From assembly GCA_965279595.1 (NCBI GenBank), contig OZ257246.1:2356001-2420000 (forward strand): a stretch of DNA of 64,000 nucleotides, in the 5' to 3' direction. The position numbers and the translations under genes were made by a program. Shown piece after piece: positions 52,538 to 61,945 of the stretch. The notes under the pieces are model-generated. The model ran no database searches. It was not told where the DNA came from and worked only from the letters and a program-made list of their open reading frames with translations. The stretch's first letter is position 1, and the number at the start of each line of letters is the position of its first letter. Source of the DNA: CAIKLP01 sp965279595 (GTDB lineage: Bacteria; Bacteroidota; Bacteroidia; Sphingobacteriales; Sphingobacteriaceae).

Positions 52538-53141
52538 AGATACTTATCAAACTGTATCTAAAGAGGCTGAAGGATTATTTAAGGATAAAGGAAGTAAATT
52601 TATATCTTATATATATCCGATAAAAACAGATGATGATGTTAAAATTTTAATTGCAGAATTAAAAAAGAAGCATCCAACTGCAAGGCATTTTTGCTATGCC
52701 TATAAAATTGGAATAACAAATGATAACTTTCGAATAAATGATGATGGAGAGCCATCTGGAACTGCTGGAAGGCCTATTTATAACCAAATACTTTCTTATA
52801 GATTAACCAATGTGATCATAGTTGTAGTTCGTTATTTTGGAGGTACACAATTAGGAGTTCCTGGGCTGATTCAAGCATACAAAGAAGCTAGTAAAAACGT
52901 AATTGATCAATCAGAAATTATCACAAAAATCATTTATGATGGTTATACTTTAACCTTTGATTATGTTAGATTTAATGAAGTGATGAAAGTGATTAGGGAT
53001 AATAATCTAAAAATAAAATCACAACATGTTGATAACCTTTGCATAATCATTATTGAAATACGAAAATCAATTTTAGAAATGACATTGGGGAAATTAGCCA
53101 AGATTGATTCACTTCAACATCAATATTTATATACCGATTAA
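52527..53141 (+). CDS. YigZ/IMPACT family protein
   Basis: 204 residues. N-terminal IMPACT domain with KDKGSKFISYIYPI, HPTARHFCYAYKIG, INDDGEPSGTAGRPI and VVVRYFGGTQLGVPGLIQAY, which together are diagnostic. The C-terminal domain is of the DUF1949 type. Role in the cell is uncertain; eukaryotic relatives regulate Gcn2. Overlaps the DMT gene by 11 nt and ends 4 nt into the convergent universal stress gene. Confidence 0.92.
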   Translation: MLVEDTYQTVSKEAEGLFKDKGSKFISYIYPIKTDDDVKILIAELKKKHPTARHFCYAYKIGITNDNFRINDDGEPSGTAGRPIYNQILSYRLTNVIIVVVRYFGGTQLGVPGLIQAYKEASKNVIDQSEIITKIIYDGYTLTFDYVRFNEVMKVIRDNNLKIKSQHVDNLCIIIIEIRKSILEMTLGKLAKIDSLQHQYLYTD

Positions 53142-54016
53142 TAAGGATTTACAAACTCCGCTTCTCTTTCTTTAGGATGTACACTTAAAATTGGAATGGA
53201 AGAATGATTTATCATTTGCTGCGAATAAGGTCCTGCTAAAAAGCCTTTAGCTGATTCTTGTTCAGTCATAATAATAATTAAATCCGCATGTTTTTCAGTT
53301 GCATGTTCCAAGGTTAAATCAGTTAAATTTTTACCAATCTTAAATTCGTAGGTTGTTGGGATTTTATCTTCTTGTATATAAGTTTCAACTTGTTTAGCAA
53401 TTATTTTTAAACGATTAATAATCATATCATCATTTGAAGTAGTTACAGCCACAATATGTATGGTTGATCCAAATTGTTTAGCAATGTAAATGGCATCATC
53501 AACTTTTTCTCTAGTATCTCTTGAACTATCTAATGGTAAAACAATATCTGTTATTCCTTTATTTCCTGAGTCTGCATGTAAAGAAAGCACAGGACACTTA
53601 GCACTATTTACAACTCTAAATGTATTTGAACCACCCATAAAATTTTCAACACCGTTAGCACCATGAGTTCCCATACTAATTAAATCAGCATCGATTTCTT
53701 TAGCATAATTTAATACTTGAATATAAACAGTTCCTTCGAGGTTTTTTGTGATAACTGTTAATCCAAATTTGCTAACTAATTCCTCTTGAATTTGCTTGAT
53801 TTTCTCTTCTGCTTTTTTAGGTTCTGAAATAGCATTTTCATCGCTTTTAATAAAAACTCCACGAATAAGATTTGGTACAGTAGTAGTTTCTGTAATATGA
53901 AGAATATGTATTTCAGATTTCAGATGTTTAGCTAAGTAAACAGCATGATCTAATGCGATTAATGAAGTTGGCGATAAATCTAGAGGTACGATTATTTTCT
54001 TGAAAGATTTATACAT
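53138..54016 (-). CDS. Tandem-domain universal stress protein
   Basis: 292 residues with two USP folds. The first starts IIVPLDLSPTSLIALDHAVYLAKHL, with a glycine-rich SMGTHGANGVENFMGGSNT nucleotide-binding loop. The second starts IVLPLDSSRDTREKVDDAIYIA, and its equivalent loop is degenerate (EQESAKGFLAGPYSQ). One ATP-binding site is therefore likely intact. Cytoplasmic stress protein; no operon partner. Confidence 0.92.
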   Translation of the reverse strand: MYKSFKKIIVPLDLSPTSLIALDHAVYLAKHLKSEIHILHITETTTVPNLIRGVFIKSDENAISEPKKAEEKIKQIQEELVSKFGLTVITKNLEGTVYIQVLNYAKEIDADLISMGTHGANGVENFMGGSNTFRVVNSAKCPVLSLHADSGNKGITDIVLPLDSSRDTREKVDDAIYIAKQFGSTIHIVAVTTSNDDMIINRLKIIAKQVETYIQEDKIPTTYEFKIGKNLTDLTLEHATEKHADLIIIMTEQESAKGFLAGPYSQQMINHSSIPILSVHPKEREAEFVNPY

Positions 54017-54129
54017 AATGCTAGTTTTAAGTTAATATGAAGATACTTATTTTTTTCAGAATATTAATAGTCGTTTATAAAAAAAACACAGCTAATATTT
54101 CTTTAAATTTACTGAATAATAGTAATCAT

Positions 54130-55002
54130 ATGGTAAAAATAGCTGAATCTGAATTAATTCTAAATAAAAACGGTAGTATCTATCATTTAAATTTACTTCC
54201 TGAACAACTTGCTGATACCATTATAACGGTTGGAGACCCCGATAGAGTGTTTGAAGTTTCAAAATATTTTGATTCAATTCAATTTAAAATACAAAATAGA
54301 GAATTTGTAACCCATACAGGTACACTTTCAAACAAAAAAATTACAGTCCTTTCAACTGGAATTGGAACAGATAACATTGATATTGTTTTTAATGAATTGT
54401 ATGCTTTATCTGCTATTGATTTTATAAAACGAACACTTCTAGAAGTCCCCAAAAAACTTACTATTATTCGAATCGGGACTTCTGGCTCTTTAAGAAAAGA
54501 TATTGAATTGGACTCAGTTGTTATTTCAGAATACGCACTTGGATTAGAAGGTTTAATGAATTTTTATCCTATAAATTATTCAAATTTGGAGTTAGATTTT
54601 CAAAAAAAAGTTGAGCATGAATTAAGGAATGATTTTAGTTTTTTAAGTCCTTACTTTACGCATTCTTCTTCCATTTTGATTGATCAATTGGGAAAAGAAA
54701 TGATTAAAGGAATTACCGCAACATGTCAAGGATTTTACCATCCTCAAGGTAGATCAATTAGTAATAATGGGGAATTTAAATCAATTTTGGATACACTCAA
54801 AACAATTGATTTAAATGGCCGTCATATCACTAATTTTGAAATGGAAACTGCTGGAATACTTGGTTTGAGTCAGTATTTTGGATTTGATGCATGCTCAATA
54901 TCATTAATTCTAGCAAATAGAATTAATCAAACATTTAGTAAAAATGCAGAACAAAAAATGGATGAATTGATTAAAAATATTTTGATAAAATTAATTAACT
55001 AA
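54130..55002 (+). CDS. Nucleoside phosphorylase, uridine phosphorylase-like
   Basis: 290 residues. PNP/UDP family fold with IITVGDPDRVFEVSKYF, STGIGTDNIDIVFNE, IRIGTSGSLRKDIELDSVVIS and FEMETAGILGLSQYFG. It cleaves nucleosides using phosphate. The same superfamily includes futalosine hydrolase MqnB, and this gene faces the futalosine operon, but motif wording points to the uridine/pyrimidine branch. An earlier in-frame ATG at 54037 adds 31 residues with no fold equivalent and was rejected. Confidence 0.87.
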   Translation: MVKIAESELILNKNGSIYHLNLLPEQLADTIITVGDPDRVFEVSKYFDSIQFKIQNREFVTHTGTLSNKKITVLSTGIGTDNIDIVFNELYALSAIDFIKRTLLEVPKKLTIIRIGTSGSLRKDIELDSVVISEYALGLEGLMNFYPINYSNLELDFQKKVEHELRNDFSFLSPYFTHSSSILIDQLGKEMIKGITATCQGFYHPQGRSISNNGEFKSILDTLKTIDLNGRHITNFEMETAGILGLSQYFGFDACSISLILANRINQTFSKNAEQKMDELIKNILIKLIN

Positions 55003-55736
55003 AGTTTTGAACAAAATGTTAAATAAGTAGCAATAGCTTTTCTTTTTTGATCATTTAATTCATAATTTATTTTATTCATTAAATAATCTTCTACATCAAA
55101 ATCTGGTCTTTTAAATTTATCTATAACTACTTTTATATTAGCAAGTCCAAATTTTAATGCTTCATTAAAATATTGAATAAAATCTTTTGGTAACATTGTA
55201 TTGGAGACCCATGCAGCAAACACAAAAGGCAATCCTGTAAACCTTTCCCATTCTTCAGATAGGTCATAAACATATTTAAAATTTCTTGTCACACCAAATG
55301 TCCTATCCCCTATTAATACAAGACCTTCTCCATCTTCCATTTCTAAAATATCAGAACTTCTTGAAGAAAAGTTGATAGGTAAATTCCAATAATTTTTGCA
55401 TAATATTTTTGCTAAATTATTTGATGTTCGTGAATGTGGATCTAACCAAATTTTATTGATTTTTTGTATGGGAGTATTGGATAAAATAAAAACTGAATTT
55501 ACTTTTCCATTTGCTCCAATACAATAATCCGAAACAATATGATATTCATTTAATTCAGGTAAAATGGCAATAGGAATTAACCCCAACTGCACTTCATTTG
55601 TCAATAATTTTCTTGCACATTCAGAAGGTATATCTTCCGAATAGCTTAATTTTATTGGGTTGTCAAAATTTTCTAAGCCATAAATAAATGGTTTAGCGTT
55701 TAAATAGGAAACGACAGATATTTTTATTTTAGACAT
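54999..55736 (-). CDS. mqnA: Chorismate dehydratase MqnA (futalosine pathway)
   Basis: 245 residues, periplasmic-binding-protein-like fold used as a cytoplasmic enzyme. VVSYLNAKPFIYGL at the start, GLIPIAILPE, WLDPHSRTSNNLAKILC and LIGDRTFG match MqnA. Converts chorismate to 3-enolpyruvyl benzoate, the first step of the futalosine menaquinone pathway. Its start overlaps the phosphatase gene by 8 nt. A longer frame from 55763 was not used, since the family start fits the internal ATG at 55736. Confidence 0.92.
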   Translation of the reverse strand: MSKIKISVVSYLNAKPFIYGLENFDNPIKLSYSEDIPSECARKLLTNEVQLGLIPIAILPELNEYHIVSDYCIGANGKVNSVFILSNTPIQKINKIWLDPHSRTSNNLAKILCKNYWNLPINFSSRSSDILEMEDGEGLVLIGDRTFGVTRNFKYVYDLSEEWERFTGLPFVFAAWVSNTMLPKDFIQYFNEALKFGLANIKVVIDKFKRPDFDVEDYLMNKINYELNDQKRKAIATYLTFCSKL

Positions 55737-56343
55737 GAAAATGGTCCGTATTGTTAAAATCAATTAAAGAAAATTGATTATTATGGTATTTGAGTCTATA
55801 AAGTGAAACATTAGAATGGGGAAAAGTATCCATTTCACTTAAATCTTTATTTAATAATTCACAAAGCAAAATTCTTAATGCTCTACCATGCATACAAATT
55901 AAAATATTCTCATCTAGGTCATTTGAAACAATATAATTTATAGCTTCTTTTTGCCTTTTATTTACTTCGAGCGGACTTTCACCATTTTCAAATTTATGGT
56001 CTAATTCACCATTCATCCATCTTCTAGTAAGTAAAAAGAAATCATTTTTCATCCCTTGAGTTGAAATTTTACCTTCATTAATTCCCCAATCCAATTCATC
56101 TAATCCGGATAATTGCTCCCAAGGAATTCCTTTTTTGATAAACGCATCGACTGTTTGATGTGTTCTTTTTAAAGTGGAGGTAAAAATCTTATCAAAATAA
56201 ATATGATGGTAGGCTTTATAAAATGATTCGGCTTGTATTTTACCTTTTTCATTTAAATCAGAATTTACACCTCTACCTTGAACAATACCTTGTTTATTAA
56301 AATCTGTTTCACCATGTCTTATTATGTAGATTTCTTTCATCAT
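55729..56343 (-). CDS. Histidine phosphatase family protein
   Basis: 204 residues. RHG motif IIRHGETDFNKQGIVQGRG with the phospho-acceptor His, and the second His in ICMHGRALRILL. Such proteins include phosphoglycerate mutases and small-molecule phosphatases. Two adjacent ATG codons are present at the start. Located between mqnE (28 nt) and mqnA (8-nt overlap), so it is co-expressed with menaquinone genes; whether it acts in that pathway is unknown. Confidence 0.9.
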   Translation of the reverse strand: MMKEIYIIRHGETDFNKQGIVQGRGVNSDLNEKGKIQAESFYKAYHHIYFDKIFTSTLKRTHQTVDAFIKKGIPWEQLSGLDELDWGINEGKISTQGMKNDFFLLTRRWMNGELDHKFENGESPLEVNKRQKEAINYIVSNDLDENILICMHGRALRILLCELLNKDLSEMDTFPHSNVSLYRLKYHNNQFSLIDFNNTDHFHV

Positions 56344-56371
56344 TAAAAAAACTTCTTCAATCTATGCGAAA

Positions 56372-57574
56372 TTATTGATTTAAAATGATGGGTAACTCAA
56401 TAAATGCTGGCTTTTCAGGTGCTTCAAAAATAAAATTTGAATAATCGGTTATTACATTGTAAAGTGTATCCCTTTCAATCGGATGTCTACCAACATTCTT
56501 AATCATTTTCACTAATTCCTCTGTTGATAATTTCGGATTTTGCTCTTCAGAACCCGCCATTGAATAAATTTTTGTAGTATCATCAATTGTTCCATCAATA
56601 TCATCCACTCCAAATGATAATGATAATTGAGCAGTTGATCTTCCAATCATAGGCCAATATGCTTTAATATGATCAATATTGTCTAAAAATATTCTAGAAA
56701 TTGCATAATTTCTCAAATCCTCAATGGTACTTACTTCTGGTACATATGACATTTCATTGTCTTGATTCCTGAATTTAAGAGGTATAAATGTATTAAATCC
56801 TCCTGTACGATCTTGCAATTCTCTTAATCTATTTAGATGGTCAACTCTATGTTCAAATTTTTCAATATGTCCATAAAGCATAGTAGCATTTGATTTCAGA
56901 CCTAATCTGTGCGCAGTCTCATGAATTTCCAACCATTGAGCAGAGGAGGCTTTATCAGCACAAATTTCAGCACGAAGTTTCTCATCGAGAATCTCTGCAC
57001 CTCCACCAGGTATAGAATCTAAACCTGATTTAATCATTATTCTCAATCCTTCTTCAATACTAACCTTTGCTTTTCTAAACATATATTCATACTCAACAGC
57101 TGTAAATGCTTTGATATGTAGATCTGGTCTAATTGCCTTAATTGATTCGAATAAATCACAAAAAAACTCTAATGTTAATTTTGGATGAACCCCACCAACA
57201 ATATGCACCTCGGTTACAGGCTTATTTTCATAAGATTTTATGATATCCAACATTTGATCTTTACTCAGTACCCATCCCTCATCCGCTTGCTTCAACAACC
57301 TAGAATAAGAACAAAAATTACATGTAAACACACAGATATTGGTTGGTTCTATATGGAAATTTCTATTAAAATAAGTAAAATTACCATGTTTACTCTCACG
57401 AATATAATTTGCCAATACACCTAAATAAGCAAGATCAGCATCATAAAATAAAGTTATTGCTTCATTTTGAGTAATTCTAATATTTGATTTGACCTTTAAT
57501 GCAATTTCTTTTAATACTGTTGATAAGTTTGGGTTATTTAAAACAGTATCTATGTTGGGATTTGAGCTATTCAT
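56372..57574 (-). CDS. mqnE: Aminofutalosine synthase MqnE (radical SAM)
   Basis: 400 residues. Radical-SAM triad CVFTCNFC (CxxxCxxC) followed by SYSRLLKQADEGWVLSKDQM, the family-specific stretch, with VHIVGGVHPKL and IPGGGAEIL further on. Joins 3-enolpyruvyl benzoate with SAM to aminofutalosine. The start is taken as the ATG at 57574; a TTG three codons upstream lies within the promoter-like TACATTTG. First gene of the mqnE-phosphatase-mqnA operon. Confidence 0.93.
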   Translation of the reverse strand: MNSSNPNIDTVLNNPNLSTVLKEIALKVKSNIRITQNEAITLFYDADLAYLGVLANYIRESKHGNFTYFNRNFHIEPTNICVFTCNFCSYSRLLKQADEGWVLSKDQMLDIIKSYENKPVTEVHIVGGVHPKLTLEFFCDLFESIKAIRPDLHIKAFTAVEYEYMFRKAKVSIEEGLRIMIKSGLDSIPGGGAEILDEKLRAEICADKASSAQWLEIHETAHRLGLKSNATMLYGHIEKFEHRVDHLNRLRELQDRTGGFNTFIPLKFRNQDNEMSYVPEVSTIEDLRNYAISRIFLDNIDHIKAYWPMIGRSTAQLSLSFGVDDIDGTIDDTTKIYSMAGSEEQNPKLSTEELVKMIKNVGRHPIERDTLYNVITDYSNFIFEAPEKPAFIELPIILNQ

Positions 57575-57580
57575 ACCTTG

Positions 57581-57588
57581 CAAATGTA
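57581..57588 (-). promoter_or_regulatory. Minus-7 box TACATTTG for mqnE
   Basis: On the minus strand TACATTTG ends 6 nt before the ATG (57574). No minus-33 TTG at the usual spacing. Predicts a leaderless or nearly leaderless transcript. Confidence 0.4.
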
Positions 57589-57657
57589 CAATTTTTAGTA
57601 AATTTATTTTTTTATTAACAATTATGGGACTTAATATTTAGTTAATAGATCAATACC

Positions 57658-57665
57658 TATATTTG
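57658..57665 (+). promoter_or_regulatory. Minus-7 box TATATTTG before the cupredoxin gene
   Basis: TATATTTG matches TAnnTTTG, 53 nt before the ATG. The minus-33 position has only TTTAG, a weak match. Confidence 0.4.
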
Positions 57666-57718
57666 TTTGTTAAAACAGCAATAAATCTAAAAAACTATAA
57701 AAAAATAAACACGAATTT

Positions 57719-60700
57719 ATGATTAAACAATTACTCAAGAAGTTAGTAATGATTACTGGCTTTTTAGCCCCTACACTTGTGATGGCCCAAGCTACGGTCA
57801 CAATACAAGTAGGCCCAGGTGGAAATAGTACTTACTCGCCATTAAATGCGGTTTGTACAGTAGGTGATACCATAAAATTTGTATGGGTTACAGGTTTTCA
57901 TCCAACGCAATCGGATAACGGTACTACAATTCCATTACAAACTTTAGATGGATCAGGTGGACTGAATTCAATTTACAAAGTTGTTATGACTTCAGTTGGT
58001 GTTGTGCCTTATTATTGCACCGCACATGGAACATCTGGTGGTGGCGGTATGTCAGGAACTATAACAGTAAATGCAGCAGTTAACAACACAATTCCAGTAA
58101 TGGTTGAAAATTTCGTTTATACTGCACCTGATACTCTTTCAAAAATTGTTGGTTCAGGTTGGACTCCAATTGCAACAGTATCTTTAGTAAATAAAGTACC
58201 AGTTGTTGCTACTCAATTGTCTTATACTAATTCCACTGCGAATGGGGTTGGAAATGCAGCATTCATTAATAACACAGGACAAGATATTGGTAAAAATTTC
58301 GGAACAGTTAACTATAGAGATAATGCTGTGTATGCATCTGCATTAATCAATGTAGCAACTTCAGGAACTGGCGATTATTTTTTAGCTTTCTTTGATTCAC
58401 TTTTTAATGCATCTAATTATAGAGGTCGCGTTTTCATTAAAACTTCTGGAACTGGTTTCCGTATTGGTGTTTCTAAATCAGGAGCTACTGCTGTTGCTGG
58501 TTATAATTCAACAGATTTAGTTTTTGGTACTACCTATCAAATTGTAGTGAAATATAAATTTGTTGCTGGTGCTACTAATGATTCAGTTAAATTATATATC
58601 AATCCAGTATTAGGTGCCTCAGAACCTTTGGTACCTGATGGACAAGCTGTAACTACTGAAACAGATATTCCTGTAAGTGCAACTACTGGTTTAGGTGCAA
58701 TTGCATTCAGACAAGGTGGTGGTGCTGCTTCAGCTGCAACTTTAACAATAGATGGGATCAATGTAGGACGTTCATGGGAAGCTGTTACTAAAGTAGCAGT
58801 AATAAATCCTACCGTTGTTTTAAATCCAATTGCACAAACTTTTGCTGAAAATGCAGGAAGTGCAACAGTTACTTTAAATATTACTAATCCTAACGCTTCA
58901 GCAACTTCCGTTCAAGTTGTATTAAAAGGTGGTTCAGCAAATCAAGGGACAGATTTTACTTATGCAGCTCCGCAAACAGTTACATTCCCAGCTAATTCGA
59001 CTACTGCTCAAACATTTACTATACCAGTAATTGATGATGCAATTCAAGAAAATGATGAAACTATTATTTTTGTTCTTAGAAATACAACTAATAATGGAAT
59101 AATTGGCGTGGATTCAATTCATACAATTACCATTCCAGCAAATGATATCACAACCCCATTATTAAGTTTCGTAGCACCGGTTGCGGTTACCAAAGCAGAA
59201 GGAACTTCATTAACTTTTAATGTTGCAATTGTTAGTCAAAATTCAAATCCAACAAGCGTAAACGTTGTTTTAAAATCTACTTCAACTGCAACAGCTGCTG
59301 ATTACACTGGATTTACTTCAGGTACAACTGTAACATTCCCTGGTAGTTCGTCTGCCAACCAATCACAGTTAATAAATATAGTTGTTGATAATATTGCTGA
59401 AAACGCTGAGTCTATTGTATTGGTTTTAAGAAACCCAACCAACGGTGGATTATTAGGAACTGATTCAATTTTAACAATCACAATTCCAACAAATGATCAA
59501 CCATTAGTTACACACTTTATAAATACATCTGCTAATGTTAATGAAAATGCAGGAAATGTAACGGTACAAGTTATGGCTATGGGTGCAAATTCAAATGCCA
59601 ATTCAACTACTTTTGATGTAGTTTTAAAATCAAATACTGCTACTGAAGGTGCTGATTTTACTTATGCAAAAAGAACAGTTACCATCCCAGCGTTTAAAGA
59701 TTCTACTGTTTCAATTGTTATTCCTATTCTAGATGATTTAGTTTTTGAAGGTGATGAGAATTTTGTTTTAGCGATAAGAAATATCAATAATTCAGGAACT
59801 ATTTCAACTGATTCAAATTATACAGTTACCATTAAGGATAATGAAGTTCCTTTACTTAATATTTCGACTTTAAGAGTAAACGATACTTTAGGAAATCCTA
59901 CCTATCCTTTAAATACGCCATTCCAAATCAGAGGTGTTGTTTATACCCCTAATATGAGAGCTGCAGGTTTACAATTCAGTTTAATTGACCCAACTGCTGC
60001 AATGACTATTTTTAAAGCTTCTGGGAACTTAGGGTACACTGTTACAGAAGGTGATTCATTAGCTGTATATGGTAAACTTTCACCATTTAATGGATTAAAT
60101 GAAGTAGCAATTGATTCATTCAAAATTTTAGCAACTGGAATTGCTTTAAAACCAGCAAAAGTTGTAACACAATTAGGTGAATCTGATGAATCTGCTTTAG
60201 TAAAAGTTTTGAATGTACATTTAGTAGATCCAAGTAGATGGGTACCTGCTGGTTCTGGTTTCAATGTAAAAGTAACTACAGGTTCTGTTGATACGATGGA
60301 AATTAGAGTAATAAGTGCTATTGATTTATTTAATATGCCTGCTCCAGTTGGTAATTTTGATGTAACTGGTGTGATTAGTCAATTTGATGCAACAACTCCA
60401 AGAAATAGTGGATATCAATTACTTCCAAGAAGAGCTGCTGACTTATTTGTTATTCCTCCTCCACCATCTGATCCTAATGCTTCTTTAGATTCAACTACTT
60501 ATAAAGTGCAAGAAGGAACAACTGTTAAAACAATTACAGTTAAGTTAAATAAACCTGCTACAAAAGTAACTTCGGTTAACTTTGATGTAGCTGGTGGATC
60601 TGCTACTCCTGGAGCTGATTACACTATTGGTACTCCAAATCCTATTACTTTCCAAATTGGTGATTCAGTTAAAACTGTACAAATCAATATTGTAAATGAT

Positions 60701-61063
60701 TTGAGTTTAGAAAGCACTGAAACCATTGATGTAGAATTAAGTAATGCTGTGAATTGTACATTGGTAAATCCAATTACTGCTACAGTAACAATACTTGATA
60801 ATGATTTTATTGGTTTAAATACTTCAAAAGCAGGGGTTGTTAGTGTTTATCCTAATCCTACAAGTGCTGAAGTTAAAGTTGTTGCCAATGAGAATATCAA
60901 CAAAGTTCAGATTTTGAATATGGTTGGTCAAGTAATTATTGTAAAAGAAAACATAAACAATAAAGTTAGCTACATTGACTTATCTAATTTAGAATCAGGA
61001 GTATATACAATATTAGTTGAAACTAATACTGGAATACTTACTAACAAAATAATGAAGAACTAA
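57719..61063 (+). CDS. Secreted T9SS protein with cupredoxin and Calx-beta domains
   Basis: 1114 residues. Signal peptide (ends VMAQA). Residues 25-120 form a plastocyanin-like cupredoxin domain with type-1 copper ligands visible (H61; C100, H103; M111 at longer spacing than usual). Then a lectin/LamG-like region (120-360), three Calx-beta repeats (about 365-705), an OB-fold-like DUF5689-type region (about 710-930), a fourth Calx-beta (about 935-1035), and a C-terminal type IX sorting domain VSVYPNPTSAEVKV ... NKIMKN. It is exported and anchored or released by the T9SS. Function is likely adhesive or copper/redox; a domain set with cupredoxin first is unusual. Confidence 0.9.
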   Translation: MIKQLLKKLVMITGFLAPTLVMAQATVTIQVGPGGNSTYSPLNAVCTVGDTIKFVWVTGFHPTQSDNGTTIPLQTLDGSGGLNSIYKVVMTSVGVVPYYCTAHGTSGGGGMSGTITVNAAVNNTIPVMVENFVYTAPDTLSKIVGSGWTPIATVSLVNKVPVVATQLSYTNSTANGVGNAAFINNTGQDIGKNFGTVNYRDNAVYASALINVATSGTGDYFLAFFDSLFNASNYRGRVFIKTSGTGFRIGVSKSGATAVAGYNSTDLVFGTTYQIVVKYKFVAGATNDSVKLYINPVLGASEPLVPDGQAVTTETDIPVSATTGLGAIAFRQGGGAASAATLTIDGINVGRSWEAVTKVAVINPTVVLNPIAQTFAENAGSATVTLNITNPNASATSVQVVLKGGSANQGTDFTYAAPQTVTFPANSTTAQTFTIPVIDDAIQENDETIIFVLRNTTNNGIIGVDSIHTITIPANDITTPLLSFVAPVAVTKAEGTSLTFNVAIVSQNSNPTSVNVVLKSTSTATAADYTGFTSGTTVTFPGSSSANQSQLINIVVDNIAENAESIVLVLRNPTNGGLLGTDSILTITIPTNDQPLVTHFINTSANVNENAGNVTVQVMAMGANSNANSTTFDVVLKSNTATEGADFTYAKRTVTIPAFKDSTVSIVIPILDDLVFEGDENFVLAIRNINNSGTISTDSNYTVTIKDNEVPLLNISTLRVNDTLGNPTYPLNTPFQIRGVVYTPNMRAAGLQFSLIDPTAAMTIFKASGNLGYTVTEGDSLAVYGKLSPFNGLNEVAIDSFKILATGIALKPAKVVTQLGESDESALVKVLNVHLVDPSRWVPAGSGFNVKVTTGSVDTMEIRVISAIDLFNMPAPVGNFDVTGVISQFDATTPRNSGYQLLPRRAADLFVIPPPPSDPNASLDSTTYKVQEGTTVKTITVKLNKPATKVTSVNFDVAGGSATPGADYTIGTPNPITFQIGDSVKTVQINIVNDLSLESTETIDVELSNAVNCTLVNPITATVTILDNDFIGLNTSKAGVVSVYPNPTSAEVKVVANENINKVQILNMVGQVIIVKENINNKVSYIDLSNLESGVYTILVETNTGILTNKIMKN

Positions 61064-61082
61064 TTAAGAATTAATTATAATA

Positions 61083-61117
61083 AAAAGGCTTGGTTAGAAA
61101 ACCAAGCCTTTTTTTTG
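61083..61117 (+). terminator. Intrinsic terminator after the T9SS protein gene
   Basis: AAAAAGGCTTGGTT and AACCAAGCCTTTTTTTT arms with a short loop and a T-run. Confidence 0.9.
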
Positions 61118-61216
61118 TATCATTTTTTTAAGGATTAAATAAATATAGTAAAGAGAAAAAAAATATAAATAAGCTATAGAAACCTTAATATTTATATAAG
61201 CTGATTAAAGGGAATA

Positions 61217-61253
61217 AAAAAAGGTCCAACTCAAATATGAGTCGGACCTTTTT
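61217..61253 (-). terminator. Intrinsic terminator of the thrS-infC-rpmI-rplT operon
   Basis: On the minus strand AAGGTCCGACTC and GAGTTGGACCTT arms (one wobble) followed by a T-run; lies after rplT. Confidence 0.88.
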
Positions 61254-61275
61254 AAGATCTATAATTATTAGAGAT

Positions 61276-61620
61276 TTATTTTACCGCATCCACAATAGCT
61301 TTGAAAGCATCTGGATTGTTCATAGCTAAATCAGCTAAAGTTTTACGGTTTAAATCGATGTTCTTTGCATGCAATTTACCCATAAATACAGAATAAGACA
61401 TTCCGTGTAAACGAGTACCAGCATTGATACGTTGTATCCATAAACCTCTGAATTCTCTCTTTTTTACTTTTCTATCGCGGTATGCATATTGCATCCCTTT
61501 TTCTAAAGTGTTTTTTGCAATAGTAAACACTTTACTTCTTGATCCCCAAAAACCTCTTGCGGCTTTAAGGACTTTTTTTCTTCTGCGGCGTGCCGCTACT
61601 ACGTTAACCGATCTAGGCAT
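61276..61620 (-). CDS. rplT: 50S ribosomal protein L20
   Basis: 114 residues, standard length. MPRSVNVVAARRRRKKVLKA start (very basic N-terminus inside the ribosome), then GFWGSRSKVFTIAKNTLEKG and RRLWIQRIN-like wording (REFRGLWIQRINA). Binds 23S rRNA and is needed for 50S assembly. In E. coli it also represses its own operon. Last gene of the operon; 97 nt after rpmI. Confidence 0.97.
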   Translation of the reverse strand: MPRSVNVVAARRRRKKVLKAARGFWGSRSKVFTIAKNTLEKGMQYAYRDRKVKKREFRGLWIQRINAGTRLHGMSYSVFMGKLHAKNIDLNRKTLADLAMNNPDAFKAIVDAVK

Positions 61621-61717
61621 TTCTTTACGTTTTTGGTTTCGGTGTCTTTCGAACTTTATACCGATTCCCTGGTTAAAAATTAATTAATTGTCGTCTTTCC
61701 GATTGTCATTGCTGGAA

Positions 61718-61918
61718 TTATTTTCCCATACAAAGCATTCTTTCAACATTACCTCTGTCTGCGTCAGTAACGTAAACAGTACCAGTCAAACCTCTTTTTT
61801 GTTTAGTGGTTTTTTTGGTTAAGATGTGACGTTTGAAAGCGCTTTTTCTTGCAATTTTCCCTGTTCCAGTGAGCTTAAAACGCTTCTTAGCACTGGAATT
61901 AGTTTTCATTTTTGGCAT
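61718..61918 (-). CDS. rpmI: 50S ribosomal protein L35
   Basis: 66 residues. MPKMKTNSSAKKRFKLTGTG start and the AFKRHILTKKTTKQKRGL block are diagnostic. Lies 27 nt after infC and before rplT, the classical order. Few other comments are possible for a protein this small. Confidence 0.96.
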   Translation of the reverse strand: MPKMKTNSSAKKRFKLTGTGKIARKSAFKRHILTKKTTKQKRGLTGTVYVTDADRGNVERMLCMGK

Positions 61919-61945
61919 CGCTTTATTTATTTATTTAGTTTGTAA

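Noticed and set aside
59941..60264. 107-residue antisense frame in the T9SS gene
   Set aside because: Shadow of the Calx-beta/OB-like coding region; no start context or family resemblance.
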